Assembly (NCBI RefSeq): GCF_947497935.1
Contig: NZ_CANMIO010000012.1
Span: 62,001 to 126,000 of the forward strand
DNA: 64,000 bases
Direction: 5' to 3'
From: an uncultured Shewanella sp.
GTDB taxonomy: Bacteria > Pseudomonadota > Gammaproteobacteria > Enterobacterales > Shewanellaceae
Below, piece after piece: positions 16,330 through 24,576 of this stretch (position 1 is the stretch's first letter; each line of letters begins with the position of its first letter). The notes under the pieces were generated by a model, which saw nothing but the letters and a program-made list of their open reading frames with translations, did not search any database and was not told the origin of the DNA. Made by a program: the position numbers and the translations under genes.

Positions 16330-16890
16330 ATGACATACCAAGAATTAATTAGCAGTTGGCCGTCATTTAGCCAACGCATACAAGCATTTACTCAAGAGCT
16401 AGGCCTAGATTCACTCACACTTGAATGTGATCATACAGCGCTTCGCGTCAATAGCGCAGAGGCCGCCGATGAACTGCGTCATGAGTTTGCCAAGGTCGGT
16501 AATATCATTTCAGACAATATGATTAACGGCCGCCCAATTCTAATCATTGAGCTAGCGACGCCTTTATTGATGGGCAATAGTACGATTGAGTGTGTCGAGC
16601 TACCCTACCCAAGCGATAAAGTCTATCCTGTTGAAGGCTGGGAGCATATTGAGTTGGTACTCGAGTGCGGCGCAACAGATTGCGACGAACTGAGCCAAGC
16701 GTTACTGGCTCATGCACCGCAACTCGCCGCTGTTTTAGCGGGAGACACCGAGGTTAAGGTGAAAATGAGTTCACCCAAAGGTGATAAAGAGCGCCTACCA
16801 AATCCAACTATCGCCTTTAAGAAAGATGGTATTTGCGTCAAAATTCACTCTCAGGGCATTAAAGCGGTTATCGCTTCAGAAGCGGAATAA
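16330..16890 (+). CDS. yecM: YecM-family VOC-like protein
   Basis: 186 residues that align by eye with E. coli YecM: the CDHTALRVNSAEAADEL region near residue 38, PILIIELATPL near residue 75, VECVELPYPS-type strand, and GWEHIELVLE near residue 110. The fold is related to vicinal-oxygen-chelate enzymes with a possible metal site (His and Glu in these motifs). The biochemical role is not established. It follows the transpeptidase gene with no obvious functional link, and a CTAG-rich tandem repeat lies right after its stop codon. Confidence 0.8.
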   Translation: MTYQELISSWPSFSQRIQAFTQELGLDSLTLECDHTALRVNSAEAADELRHEFAKVGNIISDNMINGRPILIIELATPLLMGNSTIECVELPYPSDKVYPVEGWEHIELVLECGATDCDELSQALLAHAPQLAAVLAGDTEVKVKMSSPKGDKERLPNPTIAFKKDGICVKIHSQGIKAVIASEAE

Positions 16891-16896
16891 AGTATT

Positions 16897-16934
16897 GTAG
16901 GTCCTAGGCCTAGGTCCTAGGTCCTAGGTCCTAC
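16897..16934. repeat. CTAG-rich tandem repeat (heptamer TAGGTCC)
   Basis: Four full copies of TAGGTCC plus one copy lacking the T (TAGGCC) occur in 38 bp between convergent yecM and marR genes. The array is close to self-complementary, so it could form a hairpin and serve as a terminator or REP-like element. The tetranucleotide CTAG, generally rare in enterobacteria and their relatives, occurs repeatedly. Confidence 0.7.
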
Positions 16935-16953
16935 AAAGTTTTAGCCGATAACA

Positions 16954-17415
16954 TTAATCATTGCCCAAATAAATATCGTCCTTAATCAGTTTACGACAAA
17001 TCACCAATAAGCTATCGCGCTCCTCGGTGGTTAGCGGTTCATAGAACTGTTCAATGATTTCAGCAAGAATCGCACTTGCTTGCTCTTTTACCTGTAAACC
17101 TTTTTCGGTAATGACTAAGTACTTGGCTTTTTTATTGGTTTCAGTTTTATAGCTGGTTATTAATTCGCGCTTAATACAATTATCCACTAAACGCTTAGTA
17201 GCCGAACGTTCACGCTGTAACCCTTCGGCAAGCCCCTGCTGAGGCATCTCACCGCCATGGGCTAATACCTTGAGCGCACCTAACATCTCTAAGCTGATCC
17301 CAAGCTTTGCCGACAAGGCTTGGTTAGCCAGGGTCCTGAATTGCTTATAGGCTAATCCCATTATAAATGACGTACTGGCTTCGAGTTCAGGCACAATTTT
17401 GATTGTCTGTGACAT
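16954..17415 (-). CDS. MarR-family transcriptional regulator
   Basis: 153 residues with the winged-HTH core at about 45-110 (LGISLEMLGALKVLA, then QQGLAEGLQRERSATKRLVDNC as recognition region, then the wing KTETNKKAKYLVITEKG). It is the last gene of a cluster with a DUF2955 membrane protein and an HlyD adaptor; its start overlaps the end of the DUF2955 gene by 29 bp, so translation is coupled. The twin palindromes upstream of hlyD are good candidates for its operators, making the operon self-regulated and ligand-inducible. The ligand is unknown, possibly an aromatic compound as for many MarR proteins. Confidence 0.9.
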   Translation of the reverse strand: MSQTIKIVPELEASTSFIMGLAYKQFRTLANQALSAKLGISLEMLGALKVLAHGGEMPQQGLAEGLQRERSATKRLVDNCIKRELITSYKTETNKKAKYLVITEKGLQVKEQASAILAEIIEQFYEPLTTEERDSLLVICRKLIKDDIYLGND

Positions 17416-18421
17416 GGTGTTCTCTTTTGTTAGACAACTGAAATAATAGAAATAATATAGCTAAAGTGACCGCCAGTTCCCATGCTCTTAGGAAGATACT
17501 CTCTATGCCCATACTCGTCGTACCGATATAGAGCTGAATGGGTAACACTGTGGCTAAAAGAGCATCAGCGTGGATGTCTCGCTGTGCATTCTCCCCTGTA
17601 ACCATCATCACCGCAATTGCAAAAATTGCCCCAGCAACAATCAGTCCGTAATAGCCAATAATGGCTTGATGTTCTGCAAGTAAAAGACTCACTAACACGG
17701 CAACGGAGCACCCACCTATTTGGGTGATGAATCGGCGCGAAACCACCTCTTTATAGGCGCGGCGGTCACTCTGTGTTGCCGCAGCAATAACGGGGACCAT
17801 ACAGAAGGTTGCCGACAGCAGGTTGATATTCATCAACAGGGCTAACCCACTGCCAATCAGGCTTAAAGTGATAAGTCTTTGCTGGTAGGTCACTTTTTGC
17901 GGCTGAAATACCATAGGTTTTGTCTTGCAGTGTAATGGGAACAGCTTCACAGCAGCCTTTGCGACACACACAGTAATCACCATAGACAGCAAAATTTCGC
18001 CGATTCTATCGGGCATACTTTGGCTACTAAATTGTGAAAAAACCACAATCAAGATCCAGTTAAAAATAGGCATTATCAGCCCACTACGCTTAATCGGGGT
18101 ATCGGCTTTTTTACGCATCCAGTCAATAAAGATTAAGCTGATTGTCCAGACAACAAAAGGGTGAGACTGAAAAAGTTCTACAACCAACAGTGCCACGCAA
18201 GCTGAAACAAATGTGGGGGCAAAAGTACTAAAAAGCTTGCCCCAGGAGTAATCTTTCACTTTGGTCATAGCTATAGTTGGATACAGAGCAAGGTAAACAC
18301 TAGAGTCAAAATTAAAGACTTTGGCAACCAACATACAGAATGTAATGACGAAGGTAATTCTGATCGCTTCATTTCTCTGATCTGTACTGTTTTCATTAGT
18401 GTTAAACATACTTAAATCCAA
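17387..18421 (-). CDS. DUF2955/FUSC-like inner-membrane protein
   Basis: 344 residues with about ten hydrophobic helices in two similar halves: residues 20-160 and 190-330, each starting with an EAIRITFVITF- or YQQRLITLSLIGSG-type helix. The central segment around KAAVKLFPLHCKT is cytoplasmic. This duplication resembles the FUSC/aromatic-acid-exporter group to which DUF2955 proteins are related; they work with an HlyD-type adaptor to move small molecules, and here the adaptor gene lies just upstream. The pair is probably an export pump. Substrate unknown. In between lies the remnant of a pentapeptide-repeat gene. Confidence 0.75.
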   Translation of the reverse strand: MDLSMFNTNENSTDQRNEAIRITFVITFCMLVAKVFNFDSSVYLALYPTIAMTKVKDYSWGKLFSTFAPTFVSACVALLVVELFQSHPFVVWTISLIFIDWMRKKADTPIKRSGLIMPIFNWILIVVFSQFSSQSMPDRIGEILLSMVITVCVAKAAVKLFPLHCKTKPMVFQPQKVTYQQRLITLSLIGSGLALLMNINLLSATFCMVPVIAAATQSDRRAYKEVVSRRFITQIGGCSVAVLVSLLLAEHQAIIGYYGLIVAGAIFAIAVMMVTGENAQRDIHADALLATVLPIQLYIGTTSMGIESIFLRAWELAVTLAILFLLFQLSNKREHHVTDNQNCA

Positions 18422-18439
18422 AGACTATCTCTGACTGTG

Positions 18440-18621
18440 CTAGATCGCATTGATATCGCGAGCACTGATATAACGAGCACTGATATAACGAGCACGACAA
18501 TCTCTATCGCTGAAATACCAACGAGTAAAATCTGCGCGACTGATACATCTGGCTCTTAGATAAGTGCAATTAAGGTAACTGCTACGGGGATAAATCGTCC
18601 TGTTCTACAGCTAATTAACAT
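18440..18621 (-). pseudogene. pentapeptide-repeat protein remnant, frameshifted
   Basis: On the minus strand the frame open from 18604 to the stop at 18440-18442 encodes about 54 residues with a large hydrophobic residue at every fifth position nine times running (units such as RARCI SRADF TRWYF SDRDC RARYI SARYI SARDI), the hallmark of the right-handed pentapeptide helix. It has no ATG. A start codon at 18619-18621 lies in another frame and would join it if the four-G run at 18586-18589 had one more base. I therefore call it a broken gene of about 60 codons. It begins 10 bp after the hlyD stop and ends 19 bp before the DUF2955 gene start. Confidence 0.6.
18460..18495. repeat. 15-bp direct repeat, 2.4 copies
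   Basis: GAGCACTGATATAAC is repeated exactly at 18460-18474 and 18475-18489, followed by a further GAGCAC. It corresponds to one pentapeptide unit (SARYI) on the minus strand, so it is explained by the coding repeat. Confidence 0.8.
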
Positions 18622-18630
18622 GTGAGGATA

Positions 18631-19680
18631 CTAATATATATAGTGAAAATAGCTAACTAACTGCATCCAAATCTCGGCGCAAGCATCCACCAGCCAATTA
18701 CCGTTCTCGACCATCACACTGGCCCTAGCCCCCGAGATAAGTTGCGGGTTTTGCTCATTGACGCTGACGCGAGTACGAATTTTCTGCTGTTCTCTGATCC
18801 AGCGATCGCTGTTCGTCACATCGGCTAACTGACTACTTTGGCTTGATGCATCATAAATGGCACTATCTTGATTAATGATTTTCCCCTGAAATACTTTACC
18901 GGGCAAGGCATCAAAAACCACAGCAACTCGGACGCCAGCTTGCAAATGAGCGATACCTTTTTCATTAAAGTCCGCATTGAGCCAGGTGTCTTGCTCGTTG
19001 ACAATGAACATAGCGCTCGCCCCAGCAGCTAAGTAGCTACCCGTTTGTAGCTGTAAATTACTCACAGATCCCGCAAGCTTTGATTTAATGACGGTATGCT
19101 CAAGATTGAGTTGAGCTTGAGCCAGCTTAGCCTTAGCGAGTTCAATCGCTGCATTATCTTGCTCTGTTGAAAGCTCAGCCTGAATACGCTTCACTTCAGC
19201 TTTGGCCGCTGACTCTGTGCTGACAGATACTTTATAAGCCAGCTGTGTATCTTCTAACTCTTGTTGAGTAACAGTGCCCTGAGTTAGTAACGACTCATAG
19301 CGCTTCATCTTACGGCTGGCATTCAATTTTTCTAAGGCTCGTTGAGAGGTAATCTGCTCAGCCGAGACCAGCTCTTGTCCTTTTGCAGAGTTGGATTCCA
19401 GAGCTTGATCAAGCTCTGCCTGTGCTTGCTTTACCGCGATAAGGTATCGAGTTTGATCGATGGCAAATAATGCTTGGCCTTTATTCACTTGCTGGCCATT
19501 TTTGACATAAACCTGAGTCACCACCCCCTCGACTTCGGCAGCAATCGTCGCCACGCTCTTATGTACGGCAGCCTGTGTAGTGAAGGGAGCGATGTTGTCT
19601 GTGGTGACCAAAAATAGCGAAAACAGTACGGCTAATCCCAGTACTGCATAGCTAATATATTGGTATATTTTGTCTTTCAT
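18631..19680 (-). CDS. HlyD-family membrane fusion/adaptor protein
   Basis: 349 residues: one N-terminal transmembrane anchor (about 8-26), a lipoyl half-domain (VAAEVEGVVTQVYV-like near 45-65), a long coiled coil rich in Ala/Glu/Gln from roughly 80 to 195, the second lipoyl half (SKLAGSVSNLQLQTGSYL), and a beta-barrel. It resembles EmrA-type adaptors for small-molecule exporters. SD GGAGAG lies three to four bases before the ATG. It is the first gene of the hlyD-(pentapeptide remnant)-DUF2955-marR operon, with twin palindromes 130-190 bp upstream. No outer-membrane channel gene is nearby. Confidence 0.88.
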   Translation of the reverse strand: MKDKIYQYISYAVLGLAVLFSLFLVTTDNIAPFTTQAAVHKSVATIAAEVEGVVTQVYVKNGQQVNKGQALFAIDQTRYLIAVKQAQAELDQALESNSAKGQELVSAEQITSQRALEKLNASRKMKRYESLLTQGTVTQQELEDTQLAYKVSVSTESAAKAEVKRIQAELSTEQDNAAIELAKAKLAQAQLNLEHTVIKSKLAGSVSNLQLQTGSYLAAGASAMFIVNEQDTWLNADFNEKGIAHLQAGVRVAVVFDALPGKVFQGKIINQDSAIYDASSQSSQLADVTNSDRWIREQQKIRTRVSVNEQNPQLISGARASVMVENGNWLVDACAEIWMQLVSYFHYIY

Positions 19681-19813
19681 CTTCTCTCCACGAATATCAC
19701 GAGATCTAGAGCCAACATCTTTATGTGATGCAGCAACGGGCTTATGAATGATAGGTCTGTCTTCAACAGACTCATTGACTGACTAGCCACCTGACCTGCT
19801 ACTTTAAAACTTA

Positions 19814-19831
19814 TTGTTGCACATGCAACAA
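19814..19831. promoter_or_regulatory. perfect 18-bp palindrome, probable MarR operator 1
   Basis: TTGTTGCACATGCAACAA is a perfect dyad upstream of hlyD and shares both half-sites with the second palindrome 38 bp away. The size and form match MarR-type operators. Confidence 0.7.
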
Positions 19832-19851
19832 CTGTGAAGTTTAGTTCTATT

Positions 19852-19869
19852 TTGTTGCACAAGCAACAA
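19852..19869. promoter_or_regulatory. near-perfect palindrome, probable MarR operator 2
   Basis: TTGTTGCACAAGCAACAA has seven-base perfect arms (TTGTTGC/GCAACAA). The pair is spaced about 3.6 helical turns centre to centre, which would allow two dimers to bind. Confidence 0.7.
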
Positions 19870-19900
19870 TAATCTTACTGATATTCATTTTCTATCCAAT

Positions 19901-19948
19901 AAAAACGCAGCCACCTGATTGCAGGTAATGGCTGCGTTTTCTTTTTTT
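19901..19948 (-). terminator. terminator between the hydrolase operon and the hlyD promoter region
   Basis: AAAACGCAGCCA and TGGCTGCGTTTT form a 12-bp stem with a smaller internal CCTG/CAGG pairing. A- and T-tracts on both sides allow termination in either direction; on the minus strand it follows the small membrane gene at 20078. The rest of the 19681-20077 gap contains only the operators listed. Confidence 0.75.
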
Positions 19949-20077
19949 AAGCTATGTTATAACTCCGGCTTGATGCCACCTATTAGTCAACCTATTGATA
20001 TATAGTTACATCTTCAAACACTTTCGCCGCGATACAGATGTATCAATGACTGCTAGCGAGTCTGAAGTCAGTTTAAC

Positions 20078-20341
20078 TTAGCCTGCAAACCTTACTTTTG
20101 CGCGGCTCAATGCTCGGTAAAACTCAGAAGCAGTGCAAATAGCCAGAGCTAAGCTCACCACTAACTCAAGACGCTCAGGCGCAGTACTCAATGCTTGTAA
20201 TAATGGTTCAGAGCGATAAATCAAATGGCCGAGTAATCGACCAGTATTGAAGACACTCGCAATAAAAATGATTGGGCAAATGATTAAGCCGAACCAAAAC
20301 CAGAACTGGTTGAATACTCTCATCGCGCTTTCCTTGCTCAT
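20078..20341 (-). CDS. small hypothetical membrane protein
   Basis: 87 residues with a hydrophobic N-terminal segment (about 10-31, FNQFWFWFGLIICPIIFIAS) and a second hydrophobic segment near 58-70 (LELVVSLALAICTASEFYRAL). The C-terminus is basic. No family recognised. The start is either the ATG at 20341 or the MRVFNQ methionine at 20323. It begins 34 bp after the stop of the upstream hydrolase gene on the same strand and precedes a terminator, so it is probably the second gene of a two-gene transcript. Confidence 0.6.
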   Translation of the reverse strand: MSKESAMRVFNQFWFWFGLIICPIIFIASVFNTGRLLGHLIYRSEPLLQALSTAPERLELVVSLALAICTASEFYRALSRAKVRFAG

Positions 20342-20375
20342 TTCTGTTAATGCTCCACTTAATGCTCGTTTTAAG

Positions 20376-21437
20376 TTATAGATATTGCTTAAACCAAGTG
20401 ACTACCTCTTGGTACGCTTGCTCTTTATTGCGGGTTAAGCCGTGATCATCCTTATCATAAACAACCAGCTTATGACTCAAGTTATGTTGTTTCAGCTTCT
20501 CGGCAAATGTAATTGAGTGACTGACATCGACTCGCCTATCATCACTGCCATGTAACAACAGAATGGGGACATTAGTCGGTAACTTATCGACCCATTTAAT
20601 CACCGATCGCTTTTCAAGTTCGGCGTCTTTATTTTCACTGTAGTCTGGAATACGCTTCTTATATACACGCTCCATATCAGGGCGCTGGCTAAGACCCGCC
20701 AGCAAATCTGTGTCCCCGGCGACAGTCACAACAGCTTTAATATTTTCAATCTGCTTTAACACCAAATAGCTTTGCATTCCTCCTCGGCTCCAGCCAAATA
20801 GGCCAATACGCTTGGAGTCTGCACCAGCAATACTCGGAATATAGTCAAGTAAAGCCATTACATCTTCAATATCTCTACCACCGAACTCATCCTCGACACT
20901 CACTCGGCCATCTGCTTTTAAGCCTGATTGAGAAAGGGCTTGAGCGCTATAGGAGCCTCGATACTGGCTGCCAATAATCACAAAACCCTCTCGCGCGATG
21001 GGAAAAAGAGTATGCATCATAGCCTTGAAGCCTACCCGGCCAAAGTCACCATTGCCGCCGCGATTAAAAATCACCACTGGCAAAGGTTTTATCGAGAACT
21101 TGGGTTTAATCACAAAGCCATCGACGGGGATGCCATCGACCATATAGGTAAACGTGCTGCAAGCTAATTCGCGCTGAGCATCATTAAATTTATGCCGTGG
21201 ATATCGAGCTTCGAACGCGCTCATCGCATGACTGATCTGTTCTTGGGTATGGTAGTGCGGTTGGTATCTTTGCTTAATATTTTTTTGCCAAACATTGTAG
21301 CTGGAGAACGTTCCGCTGAAGCAATCCTGCTGCTGGATAACATTGGGGTTTTCAATAAGCACCGATGAATCACCGTTAAAAGGCGCAAGTACTGAGAGAG
21401 ATAAAGCAAAAGCTGAGGTAGCTAAAACTATACTCAT
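20376..21437 (-). CDS. secreted alpha/beta hydrolase, prolyl-oligopeptidase (S9)-like
   Basis: About 353 residues starting at the ATG at 21437, which has SD AAGGA nine bases before it; the upstream TTG at 21443 lacks this spacing. A cleavable N-terminal signal is likely (hydrophobic LATSAFALSLSVLAPF). The catalytic triad of the alpha/beta hydrolase fold is visible: nucleophile Ser in GWSRGGM, Asp in LLHGSDDRRVD, and His in DKDDHGL. Two or three cysteines before the domain could form disulfides, consistent with export. Family members are peptidases or esterases; specificity is not visible. A small membrane protein gene follows in the same transcript. Confidence 0.83.
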   Translation of the reverse strand: MSIVLATSAFALSLSVLAPFNGDSSVLIENPNVIQQQDCFSGTFSSYNVWQKNIKQRYQPHYHTQEQISHAMSAFEARYPRHKFNDAQRELACSTFTYMVDGIPVDGFVIKPKFSIKPLPVVIFNRGGNGDFGRVGFKAMMHTLFPIAREGFVIIGSQYRGSYSAQALSQSGLKADGRVSVEDEFGGRDIEDVMALLDYIPSIAGADSKRIGLFGWSRGGMQSYLVLKQIENIKAVVTVAGDTDLLAGLSQRPDMERVYKKRIPDYSENKDAELEKRSVIKWVDKLPTNVPILLLHGSDDRRVDVSHSITFAEKLKQHNLSHKLVVYDKDDHGLTRNKEQAYQEVVTWFKQYL

Positions 21438-21545
21438 GAGCAAATTTCCTTTTGCTGTTTTTTGTCATTATTATCGCAATCAGGTTAACTTAAAGTGACC
21501 TTTTACTTCAAATACATTTCTTCAACATGATGAAAATACAGGCAT

Positions 21546-21575
21546 AAAAAAGCCTCGTCTATATGACGAGGCTAT
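21546..21575 (-). terminator. terminator of the M14 peptidase gene
   Basis: AGCCTCGTC (21551-21559) pairs with GACGAGGCT (21565-21573); on the minus strand the stem is followed by six T. It lies about 110 bp downstream of the M14 gene stop. Confidence 0.85.
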
Positions 21576-21684
21576 TGTGATAAAGCCGCCCTTGTTACTG
21601 CAAAATGCTAAACTAGAACCTTAAACTAGAGTCATAAACCAAAGCCATAAACCAAAGCCTAGGGTCACAGCTAAGCAGCAAAAG

Positions 21685-22599
21685 CTACAGGCTCAGCAAG
21701 TAATCCAGTCCACCGGTTATCGCAGCGACCTGCGCCACAATGCAGTTTTCAGCATCTGATAATGGGCTGTCTGGATAGACTTCTGTTGTGGTGACATATT
21801 TTGCATCTGTCACGCCTGCACATAAACCTAACGCCTTAGTCGCATAGTTAATCACCCCAAATTGAGATAATTCGACGCCGATTAGCTTACCATCGTCATC
21901 GGCTGGTGCGATATGAGTCACCTGCTCTACCGATTTAATCATTGCCGTTTGAAATGCATCTTGTGGGTTGATGGTATCGCCAACTAAGTAAAAGCCATCT
22001 GGAATGTTCCAGTTGGTGTGCTCCACAGCATCACGCGCCGCCAATGCGGGTCTAAATTCGCTGTTGTCGGTATCTGTGGTTTCGTGTAGATCGATATGAG
22101 CAAAAACCTCAGCGCCAAGTCCCGCTACAAGCGCCATCAAGGCCGCAGATTCTTCGGCTGGGCTATCCTGATAGAAAGAACGGTTAGGATCGACCGCTTT
22201 GGGATTCCAGCGGTTAATGGTTTCATAACCCCAAGGACTAATACAAGGCGCCACTAAGATATTAAAATGTTTAGCGTAATCTGCCGCCTTGGTTTCAATA
22301 AAACGAATTGCGCCTTGAACACCGCTGGTTTCGTAGCCGTGGACACCACCCGTTACTAAAATGGTTCGCTTACTCATATCCCAGTCTAACGACTTCACAG
22401 CAAACAGCGGGTAGCGCTCAACATCGTAGGAAAGAGCGCCATACTGTGAAACCTCAAAACGGTCTTTAAGCCCAAGAATTTTGGTCACGACCTCATCTTG
22501 GTATAGGCGTTTAACTCCTTGAGCATTAAGCCACTGAGCCTTCTCAGCTTCGCCCCACTTCTGTCCCTTCACACCGATTGCATATGCTTGCTGATCCAT
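21685..22599 (-). CDS. M14-family zinc carboxypeptidase-like protein
   Basis: About 304 residues from the ATG at 22599 (SD AAGGA five to six bases upstream); a longer frame from 22659 adds 20 residues without SD. Zinc-ligand motifs of the M14 family are present: GGVHGYETSG (His and Glu) near residue 86, and HIDLHET about 95 residues later. The pattern is that of the succinylglutamate-desuccinylase/aspartoacylase-related M14 branch, with WNPKAVDPNRSF contributing the Asn-Arg substrate-binding pair. No signal peptide, so it is cytoplasmic. It might trim C-terminal residues of peptides or hydrolyse an N-acyl amino acid. Confidence 0.82.
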   Translation of the reverse strand: MDQQAYAIGVKGQKWGEAEKAQWLNAQGVKRLYQDEVVTKILGLKDRFEVSQYGALSYDVERYPLFAVKSLDWDMSKRTILVTGGVHGYETSGVQGAIRFIETKAADYAKHFNILVAPCISPWGYETINRWNPKAVDPNRSFYQDSPAEESAALMALVAGLGAEVFAHIDLHETTDTDNSEFRPALAARDAVEHTNWNIPDGFYLVGDTINPQDAFQTAMIKSVEQVTHIAPADDDGKLIGVELSQFGVINYATKALGLCAGVTDAKYVTTTEVYPDSPLSDAENCIVAQVAAITGGLDYLLSL

Positions 22600-22886
22600 T
22601 ATTATTCCTTTTGACTTGGTTTTATGCCCAAGCTCTTCTATACCTACATTCAAACTCAAAATCTTAAGCTCGTATTCTACGTTTATATACTAAGCTCAAA
22701 CTCATAAAGCAGGTTTGCTCTGACACGGGTTACTAAATTGATCGAAAGCATAAACGCGATACCATTCGATATCAATGTGATTAGCCGCTAACCGCTTGAA
22801 TCTTCCTTATGCAAACGAATGAATTAAAGAACAAACCTTAGCGTTAACCAAGTTAACTACTCAGTCACCTAATCAAGGAGAGTGCA

Positions 22887-23267
22887 ATGACAGCCCTAAG
22901 ACATGGATTTTCCATCGGGATCGAGAGAATGAATGATGAGTTTTTTCTGACACTCAAAGCCAAAGGTAAGCTCACCCATAGTGATTACCTTGCGATTACG
23001 CCAGTGATTGACTCGGCACTTTCAGAGGTCAAACAACCAAAAATCAAGGCATTATTTGATGCAACTGAACTTGAAGGCTGGGAACTCAGCGCCGCTTGGG
23101 ATGATTTAAAGCTAGGCTTAAAACATGGTAATCAGTTCGTCAAGATTGCGCTTTATGGTAATAAGGGCTGGCAACAGATTGCCTCAAAAATCGGTAACTG
23201 GTTTATAGCGGGAGAGACTCGCTACTTTGATAATGAGTCCGACGCCCTCGCCTGGCTTAACCAATAA
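22887..23267 (+). CDS. SpoIIAA-like (STAS-superfamily) protein
   Basis: 126 residues with the alternating strand-helix pattern of the SpoIIAA-like family: a first strand (FFLTLKAKGKLTHSDY), a following helix (PVIDSALSEV), ALFDATELEGWELSAAWDDLKLGLKHG, VKIALYGNKGWQQIASKIGNWFI and a C-terminal strand/helix (TRYFDNESDALAWLNQ). Family members are small cytoplasmic proteins that may bind lipids or nucleotides; no function is fixed. SD AAGGAG lies eight bases before the ATG. Monocistronic, ending at a terminator shared with lolE. Confidence 0.8.
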   Translation: MTALRHGFSIGIERMNDEFFLTLKAKGKLTHSDYLAITPVIDSALSEVKQPKIKALFDATELEGWELSAAWDDLKLGLKHGNQFVKIALYGNKGWQQIASKIGNWFIAGETRYFDNESDALAWLNQ

Positions 23268-23279
23268 CAGTAAAAAAAT

Positions 23280-23301
23280 AAAGCCAGCATCCGCTGGCTT
23301 T
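23280..23301. terminator. bidirectional terminator between the SpoIIAA-like gene and lolE
   Basis: AAAGCCAGC and GCTGGCTTT form a perfect 9-bp stem with a 4-nt loop. The two convergent genes end 13 and 22 bp away. Confidence 0.8.
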
Positions 23302-23322
23302 ATCTGTATTTATCAATCGCTT

Positions 23323-24576
23323 CTACCGACCCGCTAATGCTCTCGCTGGCGGTGTCTGGCTAGCCTTCCATGCTGGATACAAAGTAGCAATAACGCTCAT
23401 CACAAAGGCCAGAGCTATGACCGTCACCACATCGCCGCCTTTTAGCTGCGAGGGCAAAAAGTCAATAAAATAAACATCGGCAGATAATAGCTGAATGCCA
23501 AACAACGACTCAATACCACGGGCTATCGCACTTAAGTTCAGGGCAATTAACGTTCCTAACACCCCGCCGATGGCACAACCTAAAACACCATTAAACGCTC
23601 CCTGCACAATAAAGATCAGCATGATTGATGCTTTTTTCATGCCCATAGTAAGTAAAATCGCAATTTCAGACTGCTTGTCTCGCACCGCCATCACTAAGGT
23701 CGATACGATATTAAAGCAGGCCACCGCAATCACTAACGCCAACACTAAGTACATCACCATACGCACCAATTGAATATCTTGATACAGGTGACCTTGAGTG
23801 CGGGTCCAGTCAGAAATATACACATACTGCTGTTGGCTATAGCCTAAGTCGCGGATCAATCTTGGTGCGGCAAACACATCATCCACTTTAATGCGCACAC
23901 CTGAAACATTGTCGCCTAGCTTTAAGGTCTTGGCGGCATACTGCATCGGAATATAAGCCGTGGTCATATCAAGCTCACCACCGAGTTCAAAAATCCCCGA
24001 AACAACAAAACGATGACTCTTTGCCGCGCCAATCCTATTTTGTGACTGATTATTAATATTGGGCATATACAGGCTAAGGGACTGACCAACTTTTAAATCG
24101 AGACTCTTAGCTAAGCCTTGACCTAAGACGATATTGTTACTGTCTTGCTGAGCAAGACTTTGCCAGCTCTTTGGCGACATAAACTGCTTAATATTGGAGA
24201 CGCTTGCCTCAGTATCGACATCGATCCCAAGTACGGTCAGACCTTGAAAGCCCCCAACCTTCTGCACGAGTCCCTGCATACGCACAAATGGCGCAGCGGC
24301 AACAATGCCGGGTACCTTATTGGCATCATCGACTATCGATTGCCAATGATGAATAGGCTCGTTAACACCAATAAGCTCACCATGGGACACCACACCTAAT
24401 AAGCGCTGCTCTAACTCTTTTTCAAAGCCGTTCATTGCCGACAAGACCACGATCAGCACCGCAACCCCAAGAGCAATACCCGCCGTTGAAGCGAAAGAGA
24501 TAAAACTAATAAATCGATTCGACTGGCGGGCGAAGTAAAAGCGCCACCCCACCCACATCGCTAACAACGCTTTCAT
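23323..24576 (-). CDS. lolE: lipoprotein-releasing ABC transporter permease LolE
   Basis: 417 residues, same length class as E. coli LolE. The membrane layout is one helix near the N-terminus (about 23-50), a large periplasmic domain (about 50-270), and three C-terminal helices from about 275. With LolC and LolD it extracts outer-membrane lipoproteins from the inner membrane and hands them to LolA. Its start overlaps the lolD stop by four bases, and the order lolC-lolD-lolE is conserved. The N-terminus [20 protein letters not shown] and the family core [20 protein letters not shown] confirm the assignment. Confidence 0.93.
   Translation of the reverse strand: MKALLAMWVGWRFYFARQSNRFISFISFASTAGIALGVAVLIVVLSAMNGFEKELEQRLLGVVSHGELIGVNEPIHHWQSIVDDANKVPGIVAAAPFVRMQGLVQKVGGFQGLTVLGIDVDTEASVSNIKQFMSPKSWQSLAQQDSNNIVLGQGLAKSLDLKVGQSLSLYMPNINNQSQNRIGAAKSHRFVVSGIFELGGELDMTTAYIPMQYAAKTLKLGDNVSGVRIKVDDVFAAPRLIRDLGYSQQQYVYISDWTRTQGHLYQDIQLVRMVMYLVLALVIAVACFNIVSTLVMAVRDKQSEIAILLTMGMKKASIMLIFIVQGAFNGVLGCAIGGVLGTLIALNLSAIARGIESLFGIQLLSADVYFIDFLPSQLKGGDVVTVIALAFVMSVIATLYPAWKASQTPPARALAGR

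Noticed and set aside
18460-18495. 15-bp direct repeat as regulatory iteron
   Set aside because: Explained by two identical pentapeptide units on the minus strand.
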